IMG/VR virus record: IMGVR_UViG_3300022919_000007
Location: 1-40,364 of that record
Source: a virus
DNA length: 40,364 nucleotides
Strand: one strand, 5' to 3'
The notes beneath the pieces were generated by a model. It saw nothing but the letters and a program-made list of their open reading frames with translations. It had not been told where the DNA came from and did no database searches. Shown here piece after piece: positions 31,512 to 38,337 of this stretch (the first letter of the stretch is position 1; the number at the start of each line of letters is the position of its first letter). Position numbers and translations under genes: made by a program.

Positions 31512-32650
31512 AGGGTAACGGTATCACGTTGCGGCAAATCAAAGTCAAGGGCGAAAACCGATTTATTATTTTTGTACTCCTTCACCCGTACAGATGTAGT
31601 TTTAAGGGTTACCTCCTGCCAGTCATATTTGCCATTGCGGCTAAACGGTGCGCCGGTAAACATATAAATTTTAGGGCTGTCAAGTATCTGCCTAACGATA
31701 GCGGCTTCCTGCTCGGTAAGTATCTCGGTTACTACCCTTATCGTATCTTGTACCGCCTGCCCAATGTTTAAGCTTCGCGCCCGTGTAGTTTGGATATTAT
31801 CGAAATCAGTATAGAGGTCGCCCAGTGACTTAGTGCTTCGGTCGATAGCCGCCGTATCTTCAAACAGCCAATAACTAAAGCCTGCCGACTGGTTAAGGAA
31901 TTTAAAATAAACGCCGCAACGGTGCGGTACTTTCTCAACTGTTAAGAATTTATCGGTAACCCCTCCCAGTTCAAAGTGATTTATTGTAAGCTGGTTCTGC
32001 CCCATTATAAGCGGTAGAAACTCTTCAATTGTTTCGTCTGTACGGCCGTCGCTAAAGAACAGGCGGCAAAGTATATAATTGTTTGTGGAGAACGCCGCAG
32101 AAAGCAGGTTAGTATTATTGTAGATAAAAATATTATCTTCGGGTGTATACACCGGCAAGTCAAATGGATAACCCTCCCAATACTTTACGTAATTGGTATT
32201 TGCGGCTAAGCCTGACAGCGGGGTAAGCACGTGCAAATCAGATTTGCTAAGGGCTTTATACTGACCTATCTGCTGCGCACCGGTCAGAAACGTAAAGGTA
32301 GCCGGGAAGCCCTCGGCGGTGTCGTCTGCTAAAGTTATGGTGAAGGTGTATATTTCCGAATTGTAGAACCCGGGTGCGCCATTGTATACAAAGCTATCGG
32401 CCTCGGTAATATCGAGGTCAGGCACCACGTTGTCTTCAAAGTTTTCGGTGTTGGCGTACGCCGCTAAGAACGGTTTAAGGTTTATGTAGAACGAACCATC
32501 GGGCGCAGGGTATAGCCGCACGGTAAAACCTGCATTCGTAACGTCGCAATATTTGGTAGGCGTGCCGCTGTCTTCGTAAAAGCGGAATACCTGGTTATTG
32601 TATACCCATCGTAACGTATCAGGGTTTAGTGCGTCTATAAAAATTATCAT
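31508..32650 (-). CDS. Tail-tip/distal tail protein
   Basis: 380 residues, all-beta and aromatic: MIIFIDALNPDTLRWVYNNQ at the start, IYTFTITLADDTAEGFPATF, LDSPKIYMFTGAPFSRNG and final KSVFALDFDLPQRDTVTL. The closing part (YDWQEVTLKTTSVRVKEYKN) resembles the ends of phage distal tail or baseplate proteins. It is coupled to the 743-residue gene by ATGA, so both likely build the tail tip. No exact family recognised. Confidence 0.55.
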   Translation of the reverse strand: MIIFIDALNPDTLRWVYNNQVFRFYEDSGTPTKYCDVTNAGFTVRLYPAPDGSFYINLKPFLAAYANTENFEDNVVPDLDITEADSFVYNGAPGFYNSEIYTFTITLADDTAEGFPATFTFLTGAQQIGQYKALSKSDLHVLTPLSGLAANTNYVKYWEGYPFDLPVYTPEDNIFIYNNTNLLSAAFSTNNYILCRLFFSDGRTDETIEEFLPLIMGQNQLTINHFELGGVTDKFLTVEKVPHRCGVYFKFLNQSAGFSYWLFEDTAAIDRSTKSLGDLYTDFDNIQTTRARSLNIGQAVQDTIRVVTEILTEQEAAIVRQILDSPKIYMFTGAPFSRNGKYDWQEVTLKTTSVRVKEYKNNKSVFALDFDLPQRDTVTL

Positions 32651-32805
32651 AGTTCTGTATCGGTTATATACAACTCGTTAGCTTCTTGGTTCCACTTTAC
32701 GGGGTCTGCTCTTTTTACCGGTTGAGGTGCGGCATAAGCCGACGTAGGTATATCGCTGTAGGGCTTTACCTGTATGTCCGGGTTACTTTTCGTGTTAATG
32801 CCATT
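32647..32805 (-). CDS. Open frame without start codon, probable 3' part of a split gene
   Basis: From AAT at 32805 this frame reads 52 codons to the TGA at 32647-32649, which overlaps the next ATG (ATGA). The text starts NGINTKSNPDIQVKPYSDIP and ends NQEANELYITDTEL. It looks like genuine coding sequence, but no ATG, GTG or TTG start lies between the upstream in-frame stop and this text. It follows directly, in the +1 frame, on the 30-codon gene ending at 32804. Together they would encode an 82-residue membrane protein. It is a programmed +1 shift, a rare ATT start, or a one-base error. Confidence 0.5.
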   Translation of the reverse strand, partial: NGINTKSNPDIQVKPYSDIPTSAYAAPQPVKRADPVKWNQEANELYITDTEL

Positions 32806-32896
32806 ATTTCCGTTTTAAAATGTAGTGTACTGACCACACCCCTAAAAGCAGGGTACACAAACCGACTGTAATAGTTATCAGCGTTAGTGTTATCAT
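32804..32896 (-). CDS. Small single-helix membrane protein (30 aa), 5' part of a split gene
   Basis: M-ITLTLITITVGLCTLLLG then VWSVHYILKRK, stop TAA at 32804. The ATG overlaps the previous stop exactly (ATGA, 32893-32896), good evidence that it is translated. It has one membrane helix and a basic cytoplasmic end. Immediately after, in the +1 frame, the open text NGINTKSNPD... continues for 52 codons, so this is probably the N-terminal anchor of a longer protein. No family recognised. Confidence 0.6.
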   Translation of the reverse strand: MITLTLITITVGLCTLLLGVWSVHYILKRK

Positions 32897-33378
32897 GCTG
32901 CTGCCGTTTTTAAGTGTCGTACTATATCGCTGGTAAGAGTTGGCAGGTATGCCGCGCTTACCGAGTCTATTATTTTTTGTATTGCCTCGGCGGTTACTAC
33001 TTCACTTATAAGCTCCACTCCGCCGTACTCTTCCCGTTTCCAGCCCTGCCTGCCAATCTTACGGGCAATGAGGAACGCAAGGCTGCTAATACTTATTTCA
33101 CCCTGTAAACGGGCTGCTATGCCTTTATCGATTAGCCACTGCATAATTACGCTGCTCGGCGGCTGTTTACCTGGCCGCCTACCCGTTTCAAGTTGTTGTG
33201 AGTAGGCTAAGCCCAATACCGCAGCGTGGAAGCCTCCGTTCATTTTCTCGCTTACAACCGTTTCAAGGCTATCAGCCCATTTACCGCTTGACCGCATGCC
33301 CTTAGCGTCGTATGCCTCGATTAGCTTGAGGCGTAAAGCCTCGAAGCTATCAAATAATATTTCGTCAGCGGTTTGCAT
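32893..33378 (-). CDS. Neck/tail-completion protein, HK97 gp10-like
   Basis: 161 residues. Helical N-terminus (LFDSFEALRLKLIEAYDAKG), then YSQQLETGRRPGKQPPSSVI, IMQWLIDKGIAARL and SSLAFLIARKIGRQGWK. The LE-GR-PGK-PP motif plus IA-KI-xx-G-W is typical of gp10-like tail-completion proteins of Bacteroidota phages. It would form part of the neck or tail end. Its ATG shares a base with the upstream stop (TAATG). Confidence 0.7.
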   Translation of the reverse strand: MQTADEILFDSFEALRLKLIEAYDAKGMRSSGKWADSLETVVSEKMNGGFHAAVLGLAYSQQLETGRRPGKQPPSSVIMQWLIDKGIAARLQGEISISSLAFLIARKIGRQGWKREEYGGVELISEVVTAEAIQKIIDSVSAAYLPTLTSDIVRHLKTAAA

Positions 33379-34457
33379 TACGGCTGCGGTATTGTTATCA
33401 TAAGTGCTTCGCTAAATGCGGAGTATGCTCCTGCTATACTCTTAAACCTGCACTTAAATTCGAACGGGGTAAGCACCGGTAAAGGCGGTACCCGCTGCAT
33501 AAGGTCAGCTTTATGCCCTGCCTGGTTTATATCGAACGGCATGCCGTCGATAAAAGTACGATACAGTTCGCCATCTATGAAAAACTCTAATCGCTCGTAG
33601 CCTGGGGCGTAATGCTGAACATCGTATTCATACATGAAGCTAACGCCTATCGTGTTATAGCTTGTAACTTCAGGATTATACGGGGGTGAAAGTGTATTCA
33701 CGTCGTAAGCTACCACCTGCAAGTTATAGCCTTTAGTTATTTGCCCCCCGTCATAGAGTACCTGTAGCCCAAAAGTAACATTGTCTTCAGTATCGGGCAG
33801 TGTACCTGTAATTAAACCGGTTACCGTATCAACGCTCAAATAGTCGGGAAGGAAAGAAGCGTTATAGCCGCTTATTGTATGCCCGTTAGCGTTCACCGTT
33901 ATTTGCAGGCTCAACTCAGTACCTACTGTAAAGTAATTACCCGAGCCTGAATTAGTGATAACGGGTAAACTTCCCCCGCCGCCGGGCTCTTCGCCTCCAC
34001 CGTTAGATGGTACGTAAGTACTTTCTATCCGCATACGGTAGCTGATTAGCAGCCCGTCAAAATTAGCATCGAGCGCGTCGGTTATGTCGATGCAATCCCA
34101 TTGCGATACTGCGATACTGTCGCAGGCCAGTTCGTTGCCCATGGCCTTAAACGTTTCAAGCAACGGCTCGATGTTCAAAGCATATTTACTTTGCGATACG
34201 TTGCCGTTCTCGTTGAATACTGGCGCATCAAGGTTGCTATGTTTTACCAAAAAGAATTTACCTTCATACGTTACGGCGGTTATGCCTGTACCTGTTTGAT
34301 TGTATTCACTTTTACGGTTGGTATACTCATGCAGCATATAGACTTTATCGGCTTCGGCGGTACCGTCCAGTATATTCAAAGCAGCTTTTTTACCGTAGTG
34401 GTATTCAAGGCCGCGGCCTTCTGCGATGTCCTGCAATATTCTTACTATGTCCTGCAT
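33378..34457 (-). CDS. Tail protein with immunoglobulin-like domain
   Basis: 359 residues in three parts. Residues 1-150 (DIVRILQDIAEGRGLEYHYG, then VYMLHEYTNRKSEYNQTGTG) may be a tail-terminator-like domain. A Gly/Glu/Pro linker lies near 152-163. Residues 165-250 contain FLPDYLSVDTVTGLITGTLP, the signature of putative-Ig (He_PIG) domains. Residues 255-359 are a second beta domain (HYAPGYERLEFFIDGELYRT). Ig-like domains often decorate phage tails and weakly bind cell-surface sugars. Start ATG lies inside the end of the 43-aa gene (13-base overlap). N-terminal role is inference. Confidence 0.6.
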   Translation of the reverse strand: MQDIVRILQDIAEGRGLEYHYGKKAALNILDGTAEADKVYMLHEYTNRKSEYNQTGTGITAVTYEGKFFLVKHSNLDAPVFNENGNVSQSKYALNIEPLLETFKAMGNELACDSIAVSQWDCIDITDALDANFDGLLISYRMRIESTYVPSNGGGEEPGGGGSLPVITNSGSGNYFTVGTELSLQITVNANGHTISGYNASFLPDYLSVDTVTGLITGTLPDTEDNVTFGLQVLYDGGQITKGYNLQVVAYDVNTLSPPYNPEVTSYNTIGVSFMYEYDVQHYAPGYERLEFFIDGELYRTFIDGMPFDINQAGHKADLMQRVPPLPVLTPFEFKCRFKSIAGAYSAFSEALMITIPQP

Positions 34458-34576
34458 TTAAATCTAAGTTTTATTAGCCCCCATAGGCCTGCTATAATTG
34501 CGCCTATGCACCAAAGGGCAAAGCCAAATACCGCTGCTAACATAATCAGGAAAACTACACCCCCTAAATACGCCAT
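34445..34576 (-). CDS. Small membrane protein (43 aa)
   Basis: Frame from the ATG at 34576 (context TTAAACCATGG) to the TAG at 34445. MAYLGGVVFLIMLAAVFGFA then LWCIGAIIAGLWGLI is about 33 hydrophobic residues, one long or two short helices, followed by a basic end (KLRFKCRT). Start context and placement in the 122-bp gap between two tail-region genes support it. The 13-base overlap with the next gene is normal for this genome. No family; a small holin-like or host-membrane role is possible. Confidence 0.65.
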   Translation of the reverse strand: MAYLGGVVFLIMLAAVFGFALWCIGAIIAGLWGLIKLRFKCRT

Positions 34577-34579
34577 GGT

Positions 34580-35113
34580 TTAACTGTTTTTAAGTTTATA
34601 AAAATCCTGCTCTACTTCGCTTTGTGTTTTAACGGCTACCAGCAGGTTAAGCACTTCGCCGTATGGCTTGCGGCCCATGTCAAAAGGATAAGCACTGAAC
34701 AGCTTACCCAGGTTAACCAGCGGTAATATATCGCTCATAGGCTTTAGCCTGTCGCTACCTGCACGCCTCCATAGCTCTTCATCTTCTGACTTACTGGCAA
34801 ATAGCTTTTGCTCCTGCTCGGCTAAGATAGTAAATTCCTGAATAATAAACGCTTTAGCCTGAAAATATTCTATAGCGGGTGCGTTCCATATTATTTCCTG
34901 CTCTACTTCAAAACATACCTCGAATAACTCAAGGGCTGCCTCTAATGTAGACCGCTGCAATAGTTTTAAGCAATGCCTGGTATTGATATACGGCATAGCG
35001 TTTACGTTGAGTAGCTGCCCTGCAAATCCGTTTTTCGCTTTTAAAGCAGAAAACAGCCCGGTGTACAGGGCTGTAGGTTTCTCGTAGTATTGCTTAAGGG
35101 TTGGGCTTTTCAA
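34580..35113 (-). CDS. Helical late protein of unknown function
   Basis: 177 residues with a TTG start at 35113 that overlaps the previous stop (TTGA). Mostly helical: SALKAKNGFAGQLLNVNAMP, LEAALELFEVCFEVEQEIIW, AFIIQEFTILAEQEQKLFAS and ending QSEVEQDFYKLKNS. There are no membrane segments or enzyme motifs. It lies just after the early-looking 81-aa gene near terminase. It may be an assembly factor, but nothing shows this directly. Next ATG in frame would remove the first 38 residues. Confidence 0.55.
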   Translation of the reverse strand: MKSPTLKQYYEKPTALYTGLFSALKAKNGFAGQLLNVNAMPYINTRHCLKLLQRSTLEAALELFEVCFEVEQEIIWNAPAIEYFQAKAFIIQEFTILAEQEQKLFASKSEDEELWRRAGSDRLKPMSDILPLVNLGKLFSAYPFDMGRKPYGEVLNLLVAVKTQSEVEQDFYKLKNS

Positions 35114-35355
35114 GAGGTGTAAACTGCAATTCGTTTATATCCATTAGGAGCAACCGAAAACCCGCCCGGATATTTATGGCAGTAAGCTTTTAGTTTTTCA
35201 TAGTCGTGAGACTCACTAATTCTTTCGGTAAGCTCCGCATTAAAATACTCTTTACCGGCATGCTGTTTTAAATCACCGTAATCCGGGTCTACATATAATT
35301 CGACTCCTGTTTGCTCTTTTATTAACATCAGGGTTTTTTCTATAACTACATTCAT
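35110..35355 (-). CDS. Small accessory protein with its own promoter (81 aa)
   Basis: 81 residues, MNVVIEKTLMLIKEQTGVEL then VDPDYGDLKQHAGKEYFNAE and ending NGYKRIAVYTS. Looks folded (alpha then beta), no family recognised. Start context AAAAACCATG. A promoter lies 25 bp upstream (35380-35410) and its 27-base leader segment equals that of the cassette at 26130. It therefore appears to be a second independent accessory gene placed directly after terminase. Confidence 0.65.
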   Translation of the reverse strand: MNVVIEKTLMLIKEQTGVELYVDPDYGDLKQHAGKEYFNAELTERISESHDYEKLKAYCHKYPGGFSVAPNGYKRIAVYTS

Positions 35356-35379
35356 GGTTTTTTGCTTTTAAATTATAAG

Positions 35380-35410
35380 CAAATATAAAAATAAGTTTTT
35401 AATAAACCTA
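35380..35410 (-). promoter_or_regulatory. Promoter before the 81-aa accessory gene
   Basis: TATATTTG on the minus strand (35380-35387) with a degenerate -33 element (TAGG at 35407-35410) 19 bp upstream. Leader and -7 region 35364-35390 are identical to 26138-26164. Confidence 0.65.
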
Positions 35411-35418
35411 AACTTTTT

Positions 35419-36762
35419 TTATCTATTTCCCACCCGCACTTTAGCTGTATAGTTTTTACGCAGTGCAAACCAGTAGCGCATCATAATACTATCCCACTCG
35501 TCAGGGCTGCGGCCTATATGCTCTTTAACTTTATCCTTCGGTATTACGCCCTGCTTGCCGTCTTTGTCAATATCTTTCAGCTTTACCTGTTCCATTTCTT
35601 CAGATGTGATACGCTGTACCTCGCTATCTTCGCAGACTTCGGCAGCCAGCTTATCCGCAATCAACTCAGCCATTTTAATACTGCATTGGCTTTTAAGGTT
35701 GTCGTAATTGGGTTTAACGTAAACAGTACCTTCCAGCATTTCAAGCGGGCTACTGTTATTTACAAAACCTTTACATCGCAAACCATCTACCACACCGCCG
35801 CCTACGCCGTCCTCGTCTGCGATAATGTTACCCAGCGGTACGCCGTTAGCGGTTGCCAGCTTACGGGCCGCTGCGATTGTCTCGGGAATAGTTGACACTG
35901 CCAAAGCAAAGCGGTGTATCACTACCCAACCATGCCACACACGTATCACGGTTTTGTCTTTGCCTTTACGGGCCACGTCGATAGTCATGTACTTTTGGCC
36001 TTCGGGCTTTACATGACACTCTGACAGGCTTTGTACAAAATAATCGCTTATACTGTCATGGTCGATAAGTGTTGCCGGGTCGTCGTCATACTCCCAGTTA
36101 CCGAAATAAAGACGCTCACGGCTGTTTTTGTCAAGTCTGAGCAACGATTGCAGGTAAGAGGGGTGCAAGTGTGGGTTATCGGTAGGTAGGCTCTGTATAA
36201 AGCGTCTGTGCGTGTCAAGTGATTTGCCCCTTGCGGGTTTGTAGAACTCGGCATAAGTCCAATTTTTTGAAGGGTTGCAGGTTCCCAACATTTTAGGTGT
36301 AAGGCCATACTCGGTTAGCTTGTAACGTATACGGCTTTTCACTATCTGCCATGCGCCATACGTTACCTGGTTGCATTCGTCAATGAATGCACCGGTAATT
36401 TCTAACGAGCCTAAACTATCAAAGTTTGGGTCGCTGGGGTACAGCATCAAATCTTTAAGAAGTATTTGGCTGCCGTTGTTCCAGTTGATAACGTTGTCCT
36501 GTCCGTTGTATTTGAATTGCGGCCCCAGCTTTAAAAGCGTTGCCAATTCAAAAAAGGTATTGAGGGTAGTTTCTTTAAGGGATTTTAATTTGCTCCGGCC
36601 CATTAGCCACCTGGTGCCTGGGTACTTTTGGCACTGCTCTATTAACCAAAGGCATCCCAATGCGCTTTTACCTCCGCCCGCCGCGCCGCCGTATAAAATC
36701 TCTTCTGTAGTTTTATCCTTGAGGTAGTAAACAGCATTATTCTGTTTTGGCAGCAGCTCCAT
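35419..36762 (-). CDS. terL: Terminase large subunit
   Basis: 447 residues. Walker A GGAAGGGKS at 25-33, Walker B ITGAFIDE at 122-129, coupling motif CNPS at 162-165. The nuclease part has MTIDVARKGKDKT with Asp262, IIADEDGVGG with an acidic cluster at 316-318, and a late Asp in SPDEWDSIMMRYW. This is the motor that cuts and packages DNA into the prohead. Size is normal. Its start lies 26 bases inside the small-subunit gene. Circular permutation of the assembly fits a headful (pac) mode, but that is inference. Confidence 0.95.
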   Translation of the reverse strand: MELLPKQNNAVYYLKDKTTEEILYGGAAGGGKSALGCLWLIEQCQKYPGTRWLMGRSKLKSLKETTLNTFFELATLLKLGPQFKYNGQDNVINWNNGSQILLKDLMLYPSDPNFDSLGSLEITGAFIDECNQVTYGAWQIVKSRIRYKLTEYGLTPKMLGTCNPSKNWTYAEFYKPARGKSLDTHRRFIQSLPTDNPHLHPSYLQSLLRLDKNSRERLYFGNWEYDDDPATLIDHDSISDYFVQSLSECHVKPEGQKYMTIDVARKGKDKTVIRVWHGWVVIHRFALAVSTIPETIAAARKLATANGVPLGNIIADEDGVGGGVVDGLRCKGFVNNSSPLEMLEGTVYVKPNYDNLKSQCSIKMAELIADKLAAEVCEDSEVQRITSEEMEQVKLKDIDKDGKQGVIPKDKVKEHIGRSPDEWDSIMMRYWFALRKNYTAKVRVGNR

Positions 36763-37198
36763 TGCCCAGGTTTATCACGTTGATACTTTCGCCGTTTGTC
36801 GTTACATCGGTTTTGTCAGTAAGCCCTAACTTGCGGGCAATGATGCTCGGGTTGTAAGCGCCGACCGTAGCCCCTTCAAACTGGTGCATCTCAATAACCG
36901 CTCTTATGCGTGAGCAGACTTCCACAAAATCAGTATGCTTTTCATAGTTCAGAAACGTTTGGTGCGCTATATCTGCAAACAAGCAAAACGTTTCAATACT
37001 CATAGGCGTAGATGTTGGTATCTTTACAAGCGCTCCGGCCATGTCCCCCGACTTAATCGCCTCGTGCTTTACCCAAGATCTGCCAGCCATCCATTTGAAA
37101 TACTTTTCGGCTTCATCCCAAAAAGCCTCCGGGGTATACTTGTGGTCTCTCCCGTGCTTGTTTCTGAATTGCCAGTAATTGTTTCCTAATGCGGCCAT
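36737..37198 (-). CDS. terS: Terminase small subunit
   Basis: 153 residues, DNA-packaging gp3-like. PEAFWDEAEKYFKWMAGRSW, MSIETFCLFADIAHQTFLNY with a helix-turn-helix look, and YNPSIIARKLGLTDKTDVTT near the end are all typical of Bacteroidota phage small terminases. It binds the packaging site and recruits the large subunit. First gene of the late block, 18 bp downstream of the promoter in control region R2. Start context TTTAAACCATGG. Confidence 0.9.
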   Translation of the reverse strand: MAALGNNYWQFRNKHGRDHKYTPEAFWDEAEKYFKWMAGRSWVKHEAIKSGDMAGALVKIPTSTPMSIETFCLFADIAHQTFLNYEKHTDFVEVCSRIRAVIEMHQFEGATVGAYNPSIIARKLGLTDKTDVTTNGESINVINLGNGAAAKTE

Positions 37199-37215
37199 GG
37201 TTTAAATCTTTGCCA

Positions 37216-37246
37216 CAAACATACGAATAAATTTCAAACTACCAAA
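37216..37246 (-). promoter_or_regulatory. Late promoter in control region R2
   Basis: On the minus strand TTTG (37243-37246), exactly 19 bp, TATGTTTG (37216-37223). It precedes TerS. The nearest ATGGTTTAC motif (37279-37287) lies 32 bp upstream, as in R1, so the promoter-to-array layout is conserved. Confidence 0.85.
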
Positions 37247-37278
37247 AATATTTTCATTGCTTCAAAACGAAACAAAGC

Positions 37279-37686
37279 GTAAACCATAAAAAAAGAGTAC
37301 GTTTCTCGTTTAACCCGCTGCAAATCAAAACGTTAAGGCCGTTTTTTGACAAATTGTAAACCATAAACCATAAAACCCTTATAAGGCGTATAGGCGTTTT
37401 ACGCGTTTTACGGGTGCATTTATGTGTATATATTCCCTTATTATTATATAAATAATCTTTTAGTAATAGTATGGTTTACATGGTTTATTTTGACGTGAAG
37501 CCCAGTGTTTACCGGGGTTTCCCGGTAAACCATAGTACGTTTACATGGTTTACATGGTTTACGTTTTTTGGCAAAACACTGTTTTCAAAAGTTTGCGGTT
37601 TTTATCGTTTACATGGTTTATCGGCATGGAAAGCCCAGTGTTTACAGGGGTTACAGCGTAAACCATATACGTTTACGTACGTTTAC
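37279..37686. repeat. Control region R2: array of ATGGTTTAC motifs in both orientations
   Basis: The 37199-37672 gap holds no gene. It has seven perfect copies of ATGGTTTAC or its complement (starting 37279, 37356, 37471, 37525, 37545, 37554, 37658) and three near copies (37363, 37480, 37613). Part 37379-37563 is homologous to R1. A module ATGGTTTAC...GCCCAGTGTTTAC...GTAAACCAT...CGTTTAC occurs twice here (37471-37563 and 37607-37686) and once in R1. A perfect 10-bp hairpin, GTTTACCGGG/CCCGGTAAAC with a 4-base loop, lies at 37507-37530. Its R1 counterpart (12009-12025) keeps a hairpin with different sequence. The upstream gene's stop (37673) lies inside the array. Confidence 0.9.
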
Positions 37687-38218
37687 CGAAAATTCTTTGG
37701 TACACCACTGTTAAAGTTCCTTTTTTTTCGGGCAGGCTGTTTTTAGCTATGATTTGCTGCCCTGAAAAGTGGACGGCATACCCCGCTAATACTATTCTTG
37801 TAAGTTTATACTGACTGGAAAACTTTGTCGCCCCCTCAATTTTAACACTTGGCTCTGCTTTTCTGCTTAAAAAAAGTACATCGTTGAGGGGTTTTACTAC
37901 CTGCACGGGGCTATGGGTTGGAAAGTTTCGGGTAGTTTCTATGTAAGCCGCCCGCAGTTTCACCGACCGTCTCTGTATATCAATTGACACAATTTCATAA
38001 TAAATACCCGTCATTTTATCCTGCGCCCACACGTATTTTTTACCCCCGTCCTGCCTTCCGGCAGGTATGTAAAACGGTTCGCCGCGCTCTGCTTTTATAT
38101 CCGTAAGTGATAAAAAAGGCACTGTAGTATCAGTGCCTTTTAAATTAATCTCTGCCATTTTCGATGCGAAGTTGAAGCGGATAACATCAACTTCGCCGCC
38201 TTTATAATTTGCTTTCAT
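37673..38218 (-). CDS. Last gene of the second early operon, unknown function
   Basis: 181 residues from the ATG at 38218, which overlaps the previous stop (ATGA). A TTG at 38227 is possible. Opening MKANYKGGEVDVIRFNFASK, then VPFLSLTDIKAERGEPFYIP, YIETTRNFPTHSPVQVVKPL and a basic end (GTLTVVYQRIFGKRT). Beta-rich, no family recognised. Its stop lies within the repeat array of region R2, so its 3' end and the array share sequence. Confidence 0.65.
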   Translation of the reverse strand: MKANYKGGEVDVIRFNFASKMAEINLKGTDTTVPFLSLTDIKAERGEPFYIPAGRQDGGKKYVWAQDKMTGIYYEIVSIDIQRRSVKLRAAYIETTRNFPTHSPVQVVKPLNDVLFLSRKAEPSVKIEGATKFSSQYKLTRIVLAGYAVHFSGQQIIAKNSLPEKKGTLTVVYQRIFGKRT

Positions 38219-38334
38219 ACCCTGCAATTATTACACTTATCATTGTCGTCTAAGTCAAGTTCTATATCGCAGGGGCTTCCACATGTCGGGCATCGATCTA
38301 CCGGCTCAAAAAAACTACTTGGTGAACTATTCAT
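38215..38334 (-). CDS. Tiny zinc-ribbon protein (39 aa)
   Basis: Frame MNSSPSSFFEPVDRCPTCGS then PCDIELDLDDNDKCNNCRV. CPTC and CNNC pairs separated by an acidic loop form a zinc ribbon. The ATG follows the previous stop by 3 bases and its TGA overlaps the next ATG (ATGA). It is therefore almost certainly translated, though too short for most gene finders. Like the 64-residue zinc-ribbon of the same operon, the role is unknown; nucleic-acid or protein binding is likely. Confidence 0.78.
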   Translation of the reverse strand: MNSSPSSFFEPVDRCPTCGSPCDIELDLDDNDKCNNCRV

Positions 38335-38337
38335 AAC

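Noticed and set aside
32804-32830. -1 slippery site T-TTA-AAA near the end of the 30-codon ORF
   Set aside because: A -1 shift leads to a stop after about 15 codons; the convincing continuation lies in the +1 frame.
36048-36308. 86-codon minus-strand ORF inside terminase
   Set aside because: Out-of-frame shadow of the large terminase gene, Thr/Cys-rich with no homologous look.
37279-37686. CRISPR array
   Set aside because: Motifs are 9 bp, in both orientations and irregularly spaced, with no cas genes.
37471-37746. 91-codon plus-strand ORF in region R2
   Set aside because: It is a translation of ATGGTTTAC repeats (MVYMVY, TWFTWFT) and runs into the end of the minus-strand gene at 37673.
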